A DNA stretch of 64,000 nt, from the NCBI RefSeq assembly GCF_900090105.1, contig NZ_FMDM01000020.1:1-64000 (forward strand), written 5' to 3'. Shown here piece by piece: positions 32,864-44,243 of this stretch. The notes under the pieces are model-generated. The model saw nothing but the letters and a program-made list of their open reading frames with translations, had not been told where the DNA came from and ran no database searches. Each line of letters begins with the position of its first letter. Position 1 is the first letter of the stretch. The translations under genes and the position numbers were made by a program. Source of the stretch: Micromonospora humi (GTDB taxonomy: Bacteria; Actinomycetota; Actinomycetes; Mycobacteriales; Micromonosporaceae).

Positions 32864-33115
32864 TCACGCCGAGCGGCCCGCCCCGGCCGCGGCGTCGCCG
32901 ATGCGGGGGAACGGCTCGATGGAGAAGACCACCTCGACCGGCACCTCGAAGTAGGCCGCGATGCGCAGCGCCAGGTGCAGGCTGGGCCGGAACTCACCGC
33001 GTTCCAGGTAGCCGACGGTCTGGTAGTGCACCCCGAGCGCGTCGGCGAGCTGCCGGCGGGAGACGCCCCGTTCGGCGCGCAGCACCGCGATCCGGTTGTG
33101 CACGGTCTCGCTCAT
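32864..33115 (-). CDS. Small XRE-family HTH regulator
   Basis: 83 residues, a single Cro/C1 helix-turn-helix: IAVLRAERGVSRRQLADALG, VHYQTVGYLERGEFRPSLHL, then AYFEVPVEVVFSIEPF. This is the YozG/YgzD-like minimal type often encoded with ABC exporters. ATG starts 10 bp after the permease stop, so it is the third gene of the ATPase-permease-XRE operon. It probably binds the palindrome at 34959-34986 before the ATPase gene and autoregulates. Confidence 0.92.
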   Translation of the reverse strand: MSETVHNRIAVLRAERGVSRRQLADALGVHYQTVGYLERGEFRPSLHLALRIAAYFEVPVEVVFSIEPFPRIGDAAAGAGRSA

Positions 33116-33125
33116 CGACGCCCTC

Positions 33126-33977
33126 TCATCCGACCCGCTGCATGGCCCGCTCCCGCCGGGCCGCGACCCGCGAGCCGGACTCCCGGCGGGCCATCCGACG
33201 CAGCACCACCGGGGCCAGCACCAGCCCGAGCACCGCCCAGGCGCCGAGCACGCCGAGCGTCTCCAGGTGCCGCCAGGAGCCGCCCAGCTCGACCGCCGCC
33301 AGGTCGGCCGGGAGCAGCGCCGAGCGCATGCCCAAGCCTAGCCAGTAGAGCGGGAAGACCTGGGCGACGCCCTGCACCCAGCCGGGCAGGCCGTTGATCG
33401 GGTAGAAGATCCCGGAGAGCGCGATCAGGCCGAAGATCGGCAGGACCACCAGGCCCATGTTCCGCGGGTTCTCGATCACCGAGCCGATCACCGCGCCCAG
33501 CGGCAGCGTCGCCACCAGCCCGAGCGGCACCACCCAGGCCAGCGTGAGCCAGGCGCCCGGGTCGCCGAGCCGCAGCCCGTCCAGGAAGAACAGGCCGGGC
33601 GTGAGCTGGATGGTCACGCCGATCAGCGAGATCGCCGAGACCAGCACCAGCTTGCCGACCAGGTAGCCGAGCATGCCGTCCGGGATCGCCTTGGCGCGCA
33701 GCAGCGTGCCGTCCTCCCGGTCGACGATGAGCTGCTGGGCCAGCCCGAGCAGCCCGCCGAAGAGCAGGCCCATGCCGAGCGCGCTCGGTAGCGTGCGGGC
33801 GCCGAGGGAGAAGTCGGTGCCGGGCACTGTCGAGCCGCGCATCCAGAACACGGCGACCAGCAGGACCACCGTGGGGAAGAAGTAGTTCCACAGGTCCTGT
33901 CCGTTGGTGAACGTGGCGCGCAGCTCGATCAGGCCGCGCCGCACGCCGGCCCGGAGCGCGTTGGTGGTCGGGTTCAT
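33126..33977 (-). CDS. ABC-2 type transporter permease
   Basis: 283 residues with six transmembrane helices. ABC-2 features are IVDREDGTLLRAKAIPDGML (about 86-105) and LSGIFYPINGLPGWVQGVAQ (about 187-206) before the last helix, then a basic C-terminal tail. GGAGG precedes the ATG, which overlaps the ATPase stop by 4 nt. It works with the ATPase at 33974-34954 in export of an unknown substrate. Confidence 0.93.
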   Translation of the reverse strand: MNPTTNALRAGVRRGLIELRATFTNGQDLWNYFFPTVVLLVAVFWMRGSTVPGTDFSLGARTLPSALGMGLLFGGLLGLAQQLIVDREDGTLLRAKAIPDGMLGYLVGKLVLVSAISLIGVTIQLTPGLFFLDGLRLGDPGAWLTLAWVVPLGLVATLPLGAVIGSVIENPRNMGLVVLPIFGLIALSGIFYPINGLPGWVQGVAQVFPLYWLGLGMRSALLPADLAAVELGGSWRHLETLGVLGAWAVLGLVLAPVVLRRMARRESGSRVAARRERAMQRVG

Positions 33978-34954
33978 CGCGTCGCCTCCTCCTGCTGCTG
34001 CCACACCCGCTCGGCCCGGCCGGTGCGGATCCCGGTCTCCTCCTCGTGCACCAGCGCCAGGTAGGCGTCCTCCAGGCTGGCCCGGCGCACCTCCAGCTCC
34101 CGGACCCGGTCGCCGTGCTCGCGGAGCAGGTCGCGCAGGAAGCCGGTGGCGTCGGCGGTGGCGTGCACGTAACGCTCGCCGTCGCGGGTCCAGCGCACCT
34201 CGGCGTCGGAGGCGACGCGGCGGGCCAACTGGTCGGGCGAGCCCTCGGCGACGATCCGGCCGCCGGCCAGGATGAGGATGCGGTCGGCCAGCTTCTCCGC
34301 CTCGGCCAGGTCGTGGGTGGTCAGCACGATGGTGGTCGCGTCGGTGTCGGTGAGGCGGTGCACCAGCTCGTGGAACTCGCGCCGGGCCGCCGGGTCGAAG
34401 CCGACCGTCGGCTCGTCCAGGAAGAGCAGCTCCGGTCGGCCCACGATGCCGACCGCCACGTCGAGGCGGCGGCGCTGCCCGCCGGAGAGCCGGGCCACCC
34501 GGGTGCCGGCGTGCGCGGTCAGCCCCACGGTGGCCAGCAGGTCGTCGACCGGCCAGGGGCGCCGGACCCGGTCGGTGGCGTACGGCGCGTAGAAGTCGCC
34601 GAGGTGGGCGAGCAGCTCCCCCACCCGCCACTTGCCGTGGTCGCGCCAGGACTGGAGCACGACGCCGAGCCGGGCGCGCCACCGCTCGTCGCCGCGCGCC
34701 GGGTCGACGCCGAGCACCCGGACCGTGCCGGCCGAGGGCAGCCGGAAGCCCTCCAGGATCTCGATGGTGGTGGTCTTGCCGGCGCCGTTCGGGCCGAGCA
34801 GCGCGACCACCTCGCCCCGCCGGGCGGTGAGGTCGACACCGTGCAGCACGTCGGTGCTGCCGTAGCGCATGCGCAGGTCGCGGACGTCGAGGACCAGGCC
34901 CTCGTCGGGTGGTCCGGTCGGCGCGACGGCATCCAGGGAGTCGGTCGCAGTCAT
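33974..34954 (-). CDS. ABC transporter ATPase
   Basis: 326 residues: Walker A GPNGAGKTT (about 54-62), Q-loop VLQSWRDH, signature LSGGQRRRLDVA (about 146-157), Walker B LLFLDEPTVGFDP and H-loop TTHDLAEAE. The C-terminal extension ends SLEDAYLALVHEEE. First gene of the ATPase-permease-XRE operon. The start ATG is 4-5 bp from a 10-bp-arm palindrome, so initiation occurs from a very short leader. Confidence 0.94.
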   Translation of the reverse strand: MTATDSLDAVAPTGPPDEGLVLDVRDLRMRYGSTDVLHGVDLTARRGEVVALLGPNGAGKTTTIEILEGFRLPSAGTVRVLGVDPARGDERWRARLGVVLQSWRDHGKWRVGELLAHLGDFYAPYATDRVRRPWPVDDLLATVGLTAHAGTRVARLSGGQRRRLDVAVGIVGRPELLFLDEPTVGFDPAARREFHELVHRLTDTDATTIVLTTHDLAEAEKLADRILILAGGRIVAEGSPDQLARRVASDAEVRWTRDGERYVHATADATGFLRDLLREHGDRVRELEVRRASLEDAYLALVHEEETGIRTGRAERVWQQQEEATR

Positions 34955-34958
34955 GCCC

Positions 34959-34986
34959 CGGAATGTAGCACCTCTACTACATTCCG
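34959..34986. promoter_or_regulatory. Operator palindrome before the ABC/XRE operon
   Basis: Perfect inverted repeat CGGAATGTAG / CTACATTCCG with an 8-bp spacer; the inner GTAG/CTAC pair is nested. It ends 4 bp before the ATG of the minus-strand ATPase gene, so it must overlap the promoter start region. The XRE protein at 32864-33115 is the likely ligand. Confidence 0.75.
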
Positions 34987-34998
34987 AGGTACACCCGC

Positions 34999-36633
34999 TC
35001 AGCGTCGGGGGCGATGCAGCCAGCGGGTGACCGGAGGCGGTTCCTCCTCCTCGTACGATCGGGCCGCCCGCACGGCCGCGGCCAGGCCGGACCGGCGCGG
35101 CCGGGTCCCCGCGCGCAGGATCGGGTCGGCGGCCATCTCCCGGACCAGGGAGACCGCCAGGCCCAGCATCACCACCACGAACGGCAGCGCGACCAGGATG
35201 GTGGCCTGCTGCAGCGCGTCCAGGCCGCCGGCGAGCAACAGCGCCGCCGCGACCGCGCCGATGAGCACACCCCAGAGCACCACCACGCCCCGGTGCGGCC
35301 GCAACGCGCCCCGGGAACTCAACGAGCCGAGCACCAGCGACGCGGAGTCGGCACTGGTGACGAAGTAGAGCGCGATCAGCACCATGGCGAGCACGCTGGT
35401 CACCGTGCCCAGCGGCAGCGCGTCCAGCAGCCCGAACAGCGCCTGCTCCGAGCCGGCGCCCACGTCGGCCACCAGGTCCCGGGTGCCGGTGGACTGGGTC
35501 CGCAGCGCGGTGCCGCCCATCACCGCGAACCACACCGCGCTCGCGCCGCTGGGGATCAGCAGCACCCCGACCAGGAACTGCCGGACCGTACGCCCCCGTG
35601 AGATGCGGGCGATGAACGTGCCCACGAACGGCGCCCAGGAGATCCACCACGCCCAGTAGAAGATCGTCCACGAGCCCAGCCAGGCCGGGTCGGAGAACGC
35701 CCCGGTGCGGGTCGACATGCGCACCAGGCCGCTGAGGTAGTCACCGACCGAGGCTGGCAGCACCTCCAGCGTGTAGACCGTGGGGCCGACCACGAACACG
35801 AACAGCATCAGCACCACGGCGATCAGCACGTTGGTGGTGGACAGCCACTTCACCCCGCGGTGCAGGCCGGAGAAGGCCGACACCACGAACGCCAGGGTGA
35901 GCGCGCCGATGATCACCAGCTCGACGCCCCGACTGTCCCGCACGCCGGTCACCAGGTCCAGCCCGGCCGCCACCTGGAGCGCGCCGAGGCCGAGGCTGGT
36001 CGCCGAGCCGAACACGGTGGCGAACACCGCCAGCAGGTCGATCGCACGGCCGATCGGACCGTCCGTCCGCGCGCCCAGCAGCGGCGCGAACGCGGACGAG
36101 ATCCGGTTGCCCCGCCCCTTGCGGAACGTCGAGTAGGCCAGCGCCAACGCCGCGATCGCGTAGATGCCCCACGGGTGCAGCGTCCAGTGGAACAGCGTGT
36201 ACTGCATGGCCGTGGCGGCGGCGGCGCCGGTCTGCGGCTCGACGCCGGAGGCGGGTGGCGGCGCGGCGTAGTGCTGGATCGGCTCGGCGACGGCGAAGAA
36301 GACCAGGCCGATGCCCATGCCGGCGCTGAACATCATGGCGATCCAGGCCAGCCCGTCGAACTCCGGCTCGTCGTCGTCGGCGCCCAGCCGGATCCGGCCG
36401 AACCGGGAGGCGGCGAGCACCACCGCCAGCACCAGGAAGGCGTCAGCCGCGACCACGAAGAACCAACCGAACGTGGTGATCGTCCAGTCCAGCCCGGCCG
36501 CGCCGAACGACGCCAGCGAGCCGCGCGCGAACACGCCCCAGGCCACCACCGCCAGCACCCCGGCCACGCCGAGCCCGAGCACCACCCGGTCCGCCGGCTG
36601 CGCCGCGGGGCGCTCCCCCACCTGTTCCGCCAT
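34999..36633 (-). CDS. BCCT-family transporter (betaine/choline/carnitine type)
   Basis: 544 residues with 12 transmembrane helices. The glycine-rich motif is MFSAGMGIGLVFFAVAEPIQHY (about 97-118). The Trp-rich BCCT signature FYWAWWISWAPFVGTFIARIS lies near 318-338. A short charged C-terminus (SYEEEEPPPVTRWLHRPRR) may be an osmosensing or regulatory tail as in BetP. It imports quaternary ammonium compounds, probably with Na+, for osmoprotection or catabolism. Single gene on the minus strand. Confidence 0.94.
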   Translation of the reverse strand: MAEQVGERPAAQPADRVVLGLGVAGVLAVVAWGVFARGSLASFGAAGLDWTITTFGWFFVVAADAFLVLAVVLAASRFGRIRLGADDDEPEFDGLAWIAMMFSAGMGIGLVFFAVAEPIQHYAAPPPASGVEPQTGAAAATAMQYTLFHWTLHPWGIYAIAALALAYSTFRKGRGNRISSAFAPLLGARTDGPIGRAIDLLAVFATVFGSATSLGLGALQVAAGLDLVTGVRDSRGVELVIIGALTLAFVVSAFSGLHRGVKWLSTTNVLIAVVLMLFVFVVGPTVYTLEVLPASVGDYLSGLVRMSTRTGAFSDPAWLGSWTIFYWAWWISWAPFVGTFIARISRGRTVRQFLVGVLLIPSGASAVWFAVMGGTALRTQSTGTRDLVADVGAGSEQALFGLLDALPLGTVTSVLAMVLIALYFVTSADSASLVLGSLSSRGALRPHRGVVVLWGVLIGAVAAALLLAGGLDALQQATILVALPFVVVMLGLAVSLVREMAADPILRAGTRPRRSGLAAAVRAARSYEEEEPPPVTRWLHRPRR

Positions 36634-36690
36634 GGCCCCATCCTGAGCGGCCCCCCGCCCGGCGCGGGACGAAACGCCCTACCCGGTCCC

Positions 36691-36765
36691 GTCGATCTTG
36701 GAGTTGTGGCGCCCAGGATGCCGGTTCAACGCCGGTATCAGAGGTGCCACAAGTCCAAGATCGAG
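36691..36765. repeat. GTCGATC stem-loop element, copy 1
   Basis: TCGATCTTGGA-G-TTGTGGC (36692-36710) pairs with GCCACAA-G-TCCAAGATCGA (36746-36764), 18 of 19 positions, loop about 35 nt. Lies between the siderophore-reductase stop and the BCCT gene start. Related elements with different arm sequence occur at 45695-45771 and 62098-62155. Confidence 0.85.
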
Positions 36766-36779
36766 GGAAGGCGACCGGG

Positions 36780-37616
36780 TCAGGCGGGGGTGGCGGCGGC
36801 CTCCTCGGCCTCGACCTCGGCGTTCCAGGCCCGCTTGGTGGAACGCCAGCCCTCGTCGTCCAGGCCGCGCCGCCAGTAGCCGGAGATGGACAGGTCGCCC
36901 GCCGGCACACCACGCTCCACCCGCAGCAGGCGACGCAGCTCCTTGACCGCACCGGCCTCACCGTGCACGAACGCGTGCACCCGGCCGGGCGGGAACTCCA
37001 GCGCCCGGACCGCCTCGACCAGCGCCGCACCGGCCGGGCGACCGGCCCGGTGCAGCCAGCGCAGCTCGACCGCGCCGGCTCCGTTCAGCGGCAGCTCGTC
37101 GGCGGGACCCGCCACCTCGACGAAGACCCGGGCCGGCGCGCCGGCCGGCAGCCGTTCCAGCGCGGCGGCGATCGCCGGCAACGCGCTCTCGTCGCCGGCC
37201 AGCAGGTGCCAGTCGGCGGTCGGGTCCGGGGCGTACGCGCCGCCGGGGCCGGTGAACAGCACCCGGTCGCCGGGGCGCAGCGCCGCCGCCCACGGGCCGG
37301 CCAGCCCCTCCTCGCCGTGGTGCACCACCTCGACGGTCAGCTCACCCGCCGCGGCGTCCCAGGCCCGCACCGTGTACGCCCGCAGCCGCGGCCACTGCTC
37401 GGCGGGGAACTCCCGCTTGACGGTGGCCAGGTCGGTCGGGTGCGGATAGGTCACCCCGGCCGGCGGGAAGACGATCTTCACGTAGTGGTCGGTGTAGGCG
37501 CCCACCGGCAGGCCGGTCAGCTCCGCGCCGCCCAGCACGAGCCGGATCAGGTGCGGGGTGGGCCGCGAGGTCCGGACGACCGTGGCGGCGGTGAGCTTCT
37601 TCGGGCGTTCCGTCAT
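36780..37616 (-). CDS. Siderophore-interacting protein (flavin-dependent ferric reductase)
   Basis: 278 residues. FAD-binding domain with the RAYTVR motif (about 94-99, RxYTxR) and VEVVHHGEEGLAGPWAAAL. NAD(P)H-type domain with HLLAGDESALPAIAAAL (about 148-164) and the SIP-family C-terminus SISGYWRRGLDDEGW. It reduces ferric siderophores in the cytoplasm to release iron. ATG at 37616 is immediately preceded by an IdeR/DmdR-type half-conserved iron box, so it is probably repressed in iron-replete cells. Confidence 0.93.
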   Translation of the reverse strand: MTERPKKLTAATVVRTSRPTPHLIRLVLGGAELTGLPVGAYTDHYVKIVFPPAGVTYPHPTDLATVKREFPAEQWPRLRAYTVRAWDAAAGELTVEVVHHGEEGLAGPWAAALRPGDRVLFTGPGGAYAPDPTADWHLLAGDESALPAIAAALERLPAGAPARVFVEVAGPADELPLNGAGAVELRWLHRAGRPAGAALVEAVRALEFPPGRVHAFVHGEAGAVKELRRLLRVERGVPAGDLSISGYWRRGLDDEGWRSTKRAWNAEVEAEEAAATPA

Positions 37617-37621
37617 GCGGC

Positions 37622-37635
37622 TTAGGCTACCCTCA
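37622..37635. promoter_or_regulatory. Iron box (IdeR/DmdR type) before the SIP gene
   Basis: TTAGGCTACCCTCA closely follows the TTAGGNTAnCCTnA core of DtxR-family operators and ends 5 bp upstream of the start codon. On the minus strand the TAGCCT inside it could also be the -10, giving a short or leaderless transcript. Confidence 0.7.
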
Positions 37636-37664
37636 GTTGCCGGCCGTACCCGCCGGGCGGGTGG

Positions 37665-38897
37665 TCAGCTCGGCGACACCAGCCGGGCGTGCCAGGCCAG
37701 CGCGGCCGGGTCGGTGAGCGAGGCCACCTGGTCGATCGCCACGCGCAGCCGTGCGGCGTCGTCCGAGGCGTCCCGCCAGAGCGGCGCGAAGACCTCGTCG
37801 AGCGCGTCCGGGGCGCGGTCGAGCAGCGCGGCGACCAGCTCGGCGAGGAGTTCCCGCTGCCGGTCGTAGCGGCCACTGGCACCGGGGCGGCGCATCACGT
37901 AGCGCAGGGCGATGCCCTTGAGCAGCGCGCACTGCGCCCGGATCCGGCGCGGCACCACCAGGTCGGCGGCGTAGCGGCGGTGCGGGCCGGCGCCGTGGCG
38001 CGCCTCGGTGGCGGCCACCACCGTCGACACGAACCGGCCGGTCAGCACGCTCGTGGTGGCCTTCAGGGCGGCCAGCGACCGGTGGCTGCCGTCGTACGCG
38101 GCGAGCGGGGCGAGCACCGGGTCGGCGAGCAGTTCGCCCAGCACCTCGCCCAGGTCCTCCGGCGCCTCGCCGGAGTAGGCGGACGCCACGTCGGCGCAGA
38201 GCGCCCGCCGCTCGTCCTCCTCGGCCAGCAGCGGGCGCAGGTCGACGTACCCGCCGTGGATGCCGTCCTCGACGTCGTGCACCGAGTACGCCACGTCGTC
38301 CGCCCAGTCCATCACCTGGGCCTCCAGGCAGCGCCGGTCGCCGGGCGGGGCGCCGGCGCGCAGCCAGTCGAAGACCGGCCGGTCGTCGGCGTACACGCCG
38401 AACTTGCGCTGGCCGGGCCGGCGCGGCCACGGATACTTGCCGATCGCGTCGAGCGCGGCCCGGGTCAGGTTCAGCCCGGCGGACCGTCCGTCCGGGGTGA
38501 ACACCTTCGCCTCCAGCCGGGTCAGCACCCGCAGCGTCTGCGCGTTGCCCTCGAAGCCGCCGGTGGCGGCGGCCAGCTCGTCCAGGGCGTACTCGCCGTT
38601 GTGGCCGAACGGCGGGTGGCCCAGGTCGTGGGCGAGCCCGGCGGTGTCCACCACGTCGGGGTCGCACCCGAGCCGGGCGCCCATCTCGCGGGCGATCTGC
38701 GCCACCTCCAGCGAGTGGGTCAGCCGGGTACGCAGGAAGTCGTCGGTGCCGGCGGCGTGCACCTGGGTCTTCGCGGCGAGCCGGCGGAACGCCGCCGAGT
38801 GCAGCACCCGGGCCCGGTCGCGTTCGAACGGCGACCGGCCGTACCCGGTGTCCTTGGGCGCCTCGGCGACCAGCCGCGCCGCGTCGTCAGCGTGCAT
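37665..38897 (-). CDS. dgt: Deoxyguanosinetriphosphate triphosphohydrolase-like HD protein
   Basis: 410 residues. HD-domain metal ligands are in FLRTRLTHSLEVAQIARE (H60 region) and GLAHDLGHPPFGHNGEYAL (about 89-107, HD plus GHPPFGHxGE). VMDWADDVAYSVHDVEDG (about 189-206) supplies the last Asp. It removes triphosphate from dNTPs. The ATG (38897) lies 11 bp inside the end of the upstream VOC gene, so they may be co-translated. Located next to dnaG-region genes as in other actinobacteria. Confidence 0.93.
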   Translation of the reverse strand: MHADDAARLVAEAPKDTGYGRSPFERDRARVLHSAAFRRLAAKTQVHAAGTDDFLRTRLTHSLEVAQIAREMGARLGCDPDVVDTAGLAHDLGHPPFGHNGEYALDELAAATGGFEGNAQTLRVLTRLEAKVFTPDGRSAGLNLTRAALDAIGKYPWPRRPGQRKFGVYADDRPVFDWLRAGAPPGDRRCLEAQVMDWADDVAYSVHDVEDGIHGGYVDLRPLLAEEDERRALCADVASAYSGEAPEDLGEVLGELLADPVLAPLAAYDGSHRSLAALKATTSVLTGRFVSTVVAATEARHGAGPHRRYAADLVVPRRIRAQCALLKGIALRYVMRRPGASGRYDRQRELLAELVAALLDRAPDALDEVFAPLWRDASDDAARLRVAIDQVASLTDPAALAWHARLVSPS

Positions 38898-39234
38898 GCA
38901 GCACGCAGAACTCGTTGCCCTCCGGGTCGGCCAGCACGGTCCACGCCACGTCCCCCTGGCCGATGTCGACGTGCCGCGCGCCCATGTCGACCAGCCGTTC
39001 CACCTCGGCCTCCTGGTCGGTCGGGCGCAGGTCGACGTGCAGCCGGTTCTTCCCCTGCTTCGGCCCGGAGACCGGGACGAAGACCAGGCCCGGGAGCGTG
39101 TCGGGGGTCCGGCGGATCTCCACCTCGTCGGGCTTGTCGGTGATCACCTGGTAGCCCAGCGCCTCGGCCCACCAGCGGGCGAGCCGGGACGGGTCCCGGG
39201 CGTCGACAACCAGGTTCTCCCAGACGGCGGTCAT
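38887..39234 (-). CDS. VOC-superfamily (glyoxalase-like) protein
   Basis: 115 residues, one VOC domain: VWENLVVDARDPSRLARWWA, GLVFVPVSGPKQGKNRLHVDL (His metal-ligand position) and AWTVLADPEGNEFCVLHAR, the GNxFC end typical of small glyoxalase/bleomycin-resistance-like proteins of actinobacteria. ATG chosen at 39234 where the conserved domain begins. Overlaps the dgt start by 11 bp. Substrate unknown. Confidence 0.88.
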   Translation of the reverse strand: MTAVWENLVVDARDPSRLARWWAEALGYQVITDKPDEVEIRRTPDTLPGLVFVPVSGPKQGKNRLHVDLRPTDQEAEVERLVDMGARHVDIGQGDVAWTVLADPEGNEFCVLHAR

Positions 39235-39346
39235 GCGGCCATCCCTCCCGATCAACACGTGGCGGAAGCTCAGGTTACGCCGGGGTGACCGGAACGGCGC
39301 GCCAGGCGGGCCGCCGGACGTCACCGGCGGCCCGCCCGGGGAACGC

Positions 39347-42058
<2,712 letters not shown>

Positions 42059-42370
42059 CAGAGCCTCCCACGCGCGCCATTGACACTTAACGAAGGTTCA
42101 GTTCGGACATACCCCGGGAGCGACCACCGGTAATCCCGGCTCGTCAGCGATCGGTGGGCGAAGGTTAAGCGAACTTCGCGAGGCCCGGGAGCGTTCGGTG
42201 ACAATCGGCACAACAGTCACCACCGCCCGCGTCCGTACGGGTTTCTGGGAACGCTTCCACGCGCACGATCACGCAATTACCGATTCCCCTCGTACCCTTG
42301 ACGGCACCGGATATCGCCGAACCTGACCTTTGCCATATCCCGCACGAATACACCCCTCGGAGCCGTCGCC
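42059..42370. promoter_or_regulatory. Divergent promoter region of ppdK and the GH20 gene
   Basis: 312 bp without an ORF, less GC-rich than its surroundings. TTAAGTGTCAATGG on the minus strand (about 42075-42090) is near the ppdK start. On the plus side TTGACG (about 42298) could be a -35 for the hexosaminidase gene. TGGGAACGCTTCCA at 42246-42259 is an imperfect palindrome with the CG centre typical of LacI-family operators. No DasR (dre) consensus is visible. Confidence 0.5.
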
Positions 42371-44239
42371 GTGCCGACCAACCCCGCCGCCCCCGAAACC
42401 GGGCCGCAGCCGACCGAGACCCACCCCACCGTCCCGTCGCCGGCCGGCGACGCGCCCGGCCTGCCGCCCGGCGCCGGCGCCGAGTTGCCCGCGGCCCCGG
42501 CCGCCGCCGGCGAGCTGGCCCGCGTCGCCGCCGACCGGGCCGTCGGGCAGCTCGCCCCGCCCGCGCCGGTCCGCCTCGGCGACGTGGTGCCGGCGCCCGA
42601 GCGGGTGCTCCCCGACCCGGCCGGTGACTTCACGCTGCCGCCGGACGCGGCGATCCGGGTCGGCGTCGCCGGCCTCGACGTGGCCGAGCAACTCGCCGGC
42701 TGGCTGCGCCCGGCCACCGGCTACCCGCTCCCGGTGACCGACGCGGCCGCCCCGGGGCCGGGCGGCCCGCTGACGCTCACCGTCGCGGCGACCGGCGCCA
42801 CCGCGCCGGCGCGACCGGAGGGCGCACCCGCCCCGGGTACGCCGACCCCGCGCCCGCCGGCCGACCACCCGGCCTCCGCCGGGGCAGCCCGGCCCGACGC
42901 GGCCTCCGCCGGCACGGCCCGGGCCGACGCGGACGGCGACGACGTGGCGCTCGGCGACGAGGGCTACCGACTCGACGTCACCGCCGCCGGCATCCGGATC
43001 ACCGCCACCACCCCGGCCGGGCTGTTCCACGGCGCGCAGACGTTGCGGCAGCTCCTGCCGGCGGCGATCGAGAGCGCCACCCCGGTCACGACGCGCTGGG
43101 CGGTGCCCGGCGGCACCGTCGTCGACCGGCCGCGCTTCGCCTACCGGGGCGCCATGCTCGACGTCGCCCGGCACTTCTTCGGCGTGGACGACGTGCTGCG
43201 GGTGGTCGACCACCTGGCCCGCTACAAGCTCAACCACCTGCACCTGCACCTCACCGACGACCAGGGCTGGCGGATCGCTGTCGACTCCTGGCCCCGGCTC
43301 GCCGAGGTCGGCGGCGCCACCGCGGTCGGCGACGCGCCGGGCGGCCGGTACACCCGGGACGACTACCGGCGGATCGTCGGGTACGCCGCCCGTCGCCACG
43401 TGACAGTGGTGCCCGAGATCGACCTGCCCGGGCACACCAACGCGGCGCTGGTCGCCTACCCCGAGCTGGCGCCCGGCAAGACCGCGCCGCCGCCGTACAC
43501 CGGCACCGAGGTCGGGTTCAGCTACGTCGACCCGGCCGACGAGCGGACGTACGCCTTCGTCGCCGACGTGTTCGGCGAGGTGGCCGCGCTGACCCCCGGC
43601 CCGTGGCTGCACCTCGGCGGCGACGAGGCGTTCAAGGTGCCGGCCGCGAGCTACCGCGCCTTCGTGGCACGGGCCCAGGAACTGGTCGCGGCCACCGGCA
43701 AGACGGTCGTCGGCTGGCACCAGCTCGCCCCGGCCGGGCACGTCGACGGGCGCGTCCTGCAGTGGTGGGGCACCAACGGCGACGACCCCGAGACGGCCGA
43801 CGCGGTACGCCGGGGCGCCCGGCTCATCCTCTCCCCCGGCAACCGCGCCTACCTGGACATGAAGTACGCCCCCGACACCCCGATCGGGCACGACTGGGCC
43901 GGCCTGATCGACGTGCGCCGGGCGTACGACTGGGACCCCGGCGCGCACGTCGTCGGCGTACCCGAAGCCGCCGTGCTGGGCGTGGAGGCGCCGCTGTGGA
44001 CCGAGACGGTGACCACCCGCGCCGAGATCGAGTTCATGATGTTCCCGCGCCTGCCCGCGATCGCCGAGCTGGGTTGGTCGCCCCGTGCCACCTACGACTG
44101 GGCCGGCTTCCGGGAGCGGCTCGCCGGCCACGGGCCGCGCTGGACCGCCGCCGGGATCGCCTTCCACCCCGCCCCCGAGATCCCCTGGCCGGCCCGGTTC
44201 CCGCGGCACGCCGAAGGGCGGGCGGAGGCCGCGGCGTGA
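42371..44239 (+). CDS. Family 20 glycoside hydrolase (beta-N-acetylhexosaminidase)
   Basis: 622 residues. GH20b-like domain (about 75-220), then the GH20 barrel beginning FAYRGAMLDVARHFFGVDDV (about 256-275), LNHLHLHLTDDQGWRI (about 291-306), VPEIDLPGHTNAAL and the catalytic pair in HLGGDEAF (D418, E419). It cleaves terminal GlcNAc/GalNAc from chitin oligomers or glycans. The first 60 residues and an insert at about 137-195 inside GH20b are Pro/Ala-rich low complexity. There is no signal peptide from the GTG start, so it appears cytoplasmic unless exported otherwise; GTG 42371 lacks a strong Shine-Dalgarno sequence, so the start is uncertain. Confidence 0.9.
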   Translation: MPTNPAAPETGPQPTETHPTVPSPAGDAPGLPPGAGAELPAAPAAAGELARVAADRAVGQLAPPAPVRLGDVVPAPERVLPDPAGDFTLPPDAAIRVGVAGLDVAEQLAGWLRPATGYPLPVTDAAAPGPGGPLTLTVAATGATAPARPEGAPAPGTPTPRPPADHPASAGAARPDAASAGTARADADGDDVALGDEGYRLDVTAAGIRITATTPAGLFHGAQTLRQLLPAAIESATPVTTRWAVPGGTVVDRPRFAYRGAMLDVARHFFGVDDVLRVVDHLARYKLNHLHLHLTDDQGWRIAVDSWPRLAEVGGATAVGDAPGGRYTRDDYRRIVGYAARRHVTVVPEIDLPGHTNAALVAYPELAPGKTAPPPYTGTEVGFSYVDPADERTYAFVADVFGEVAALTPGPWLHLGGDEAFKVPAASYRAFVARAQELVAATGKTVVGWHQLAPAGHVDGRVLQWWGTNGDDPETADAVRRGARLILSPGNRAYLDMKYAPDTPIGHDWAGLIDVRRAYDWDPGAHVVGVPEAAVLGVEAPLWTETVTTRAEIEFMMFPRLPAIAELGWSPRATYDWAGFRERLAGHGPRWTAAGIAFHPAPEIPWPARFPRHAEGRAEAAA

Positions 44240-44243
44240 CCGG

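Noticed and set aside
42059..42370. DasR binding site upstream of the hexosaminidase gene
   Set aside because: No ACTGGTCTAGACCAGT-like sequence is present; the only palindrome is of LacI type.
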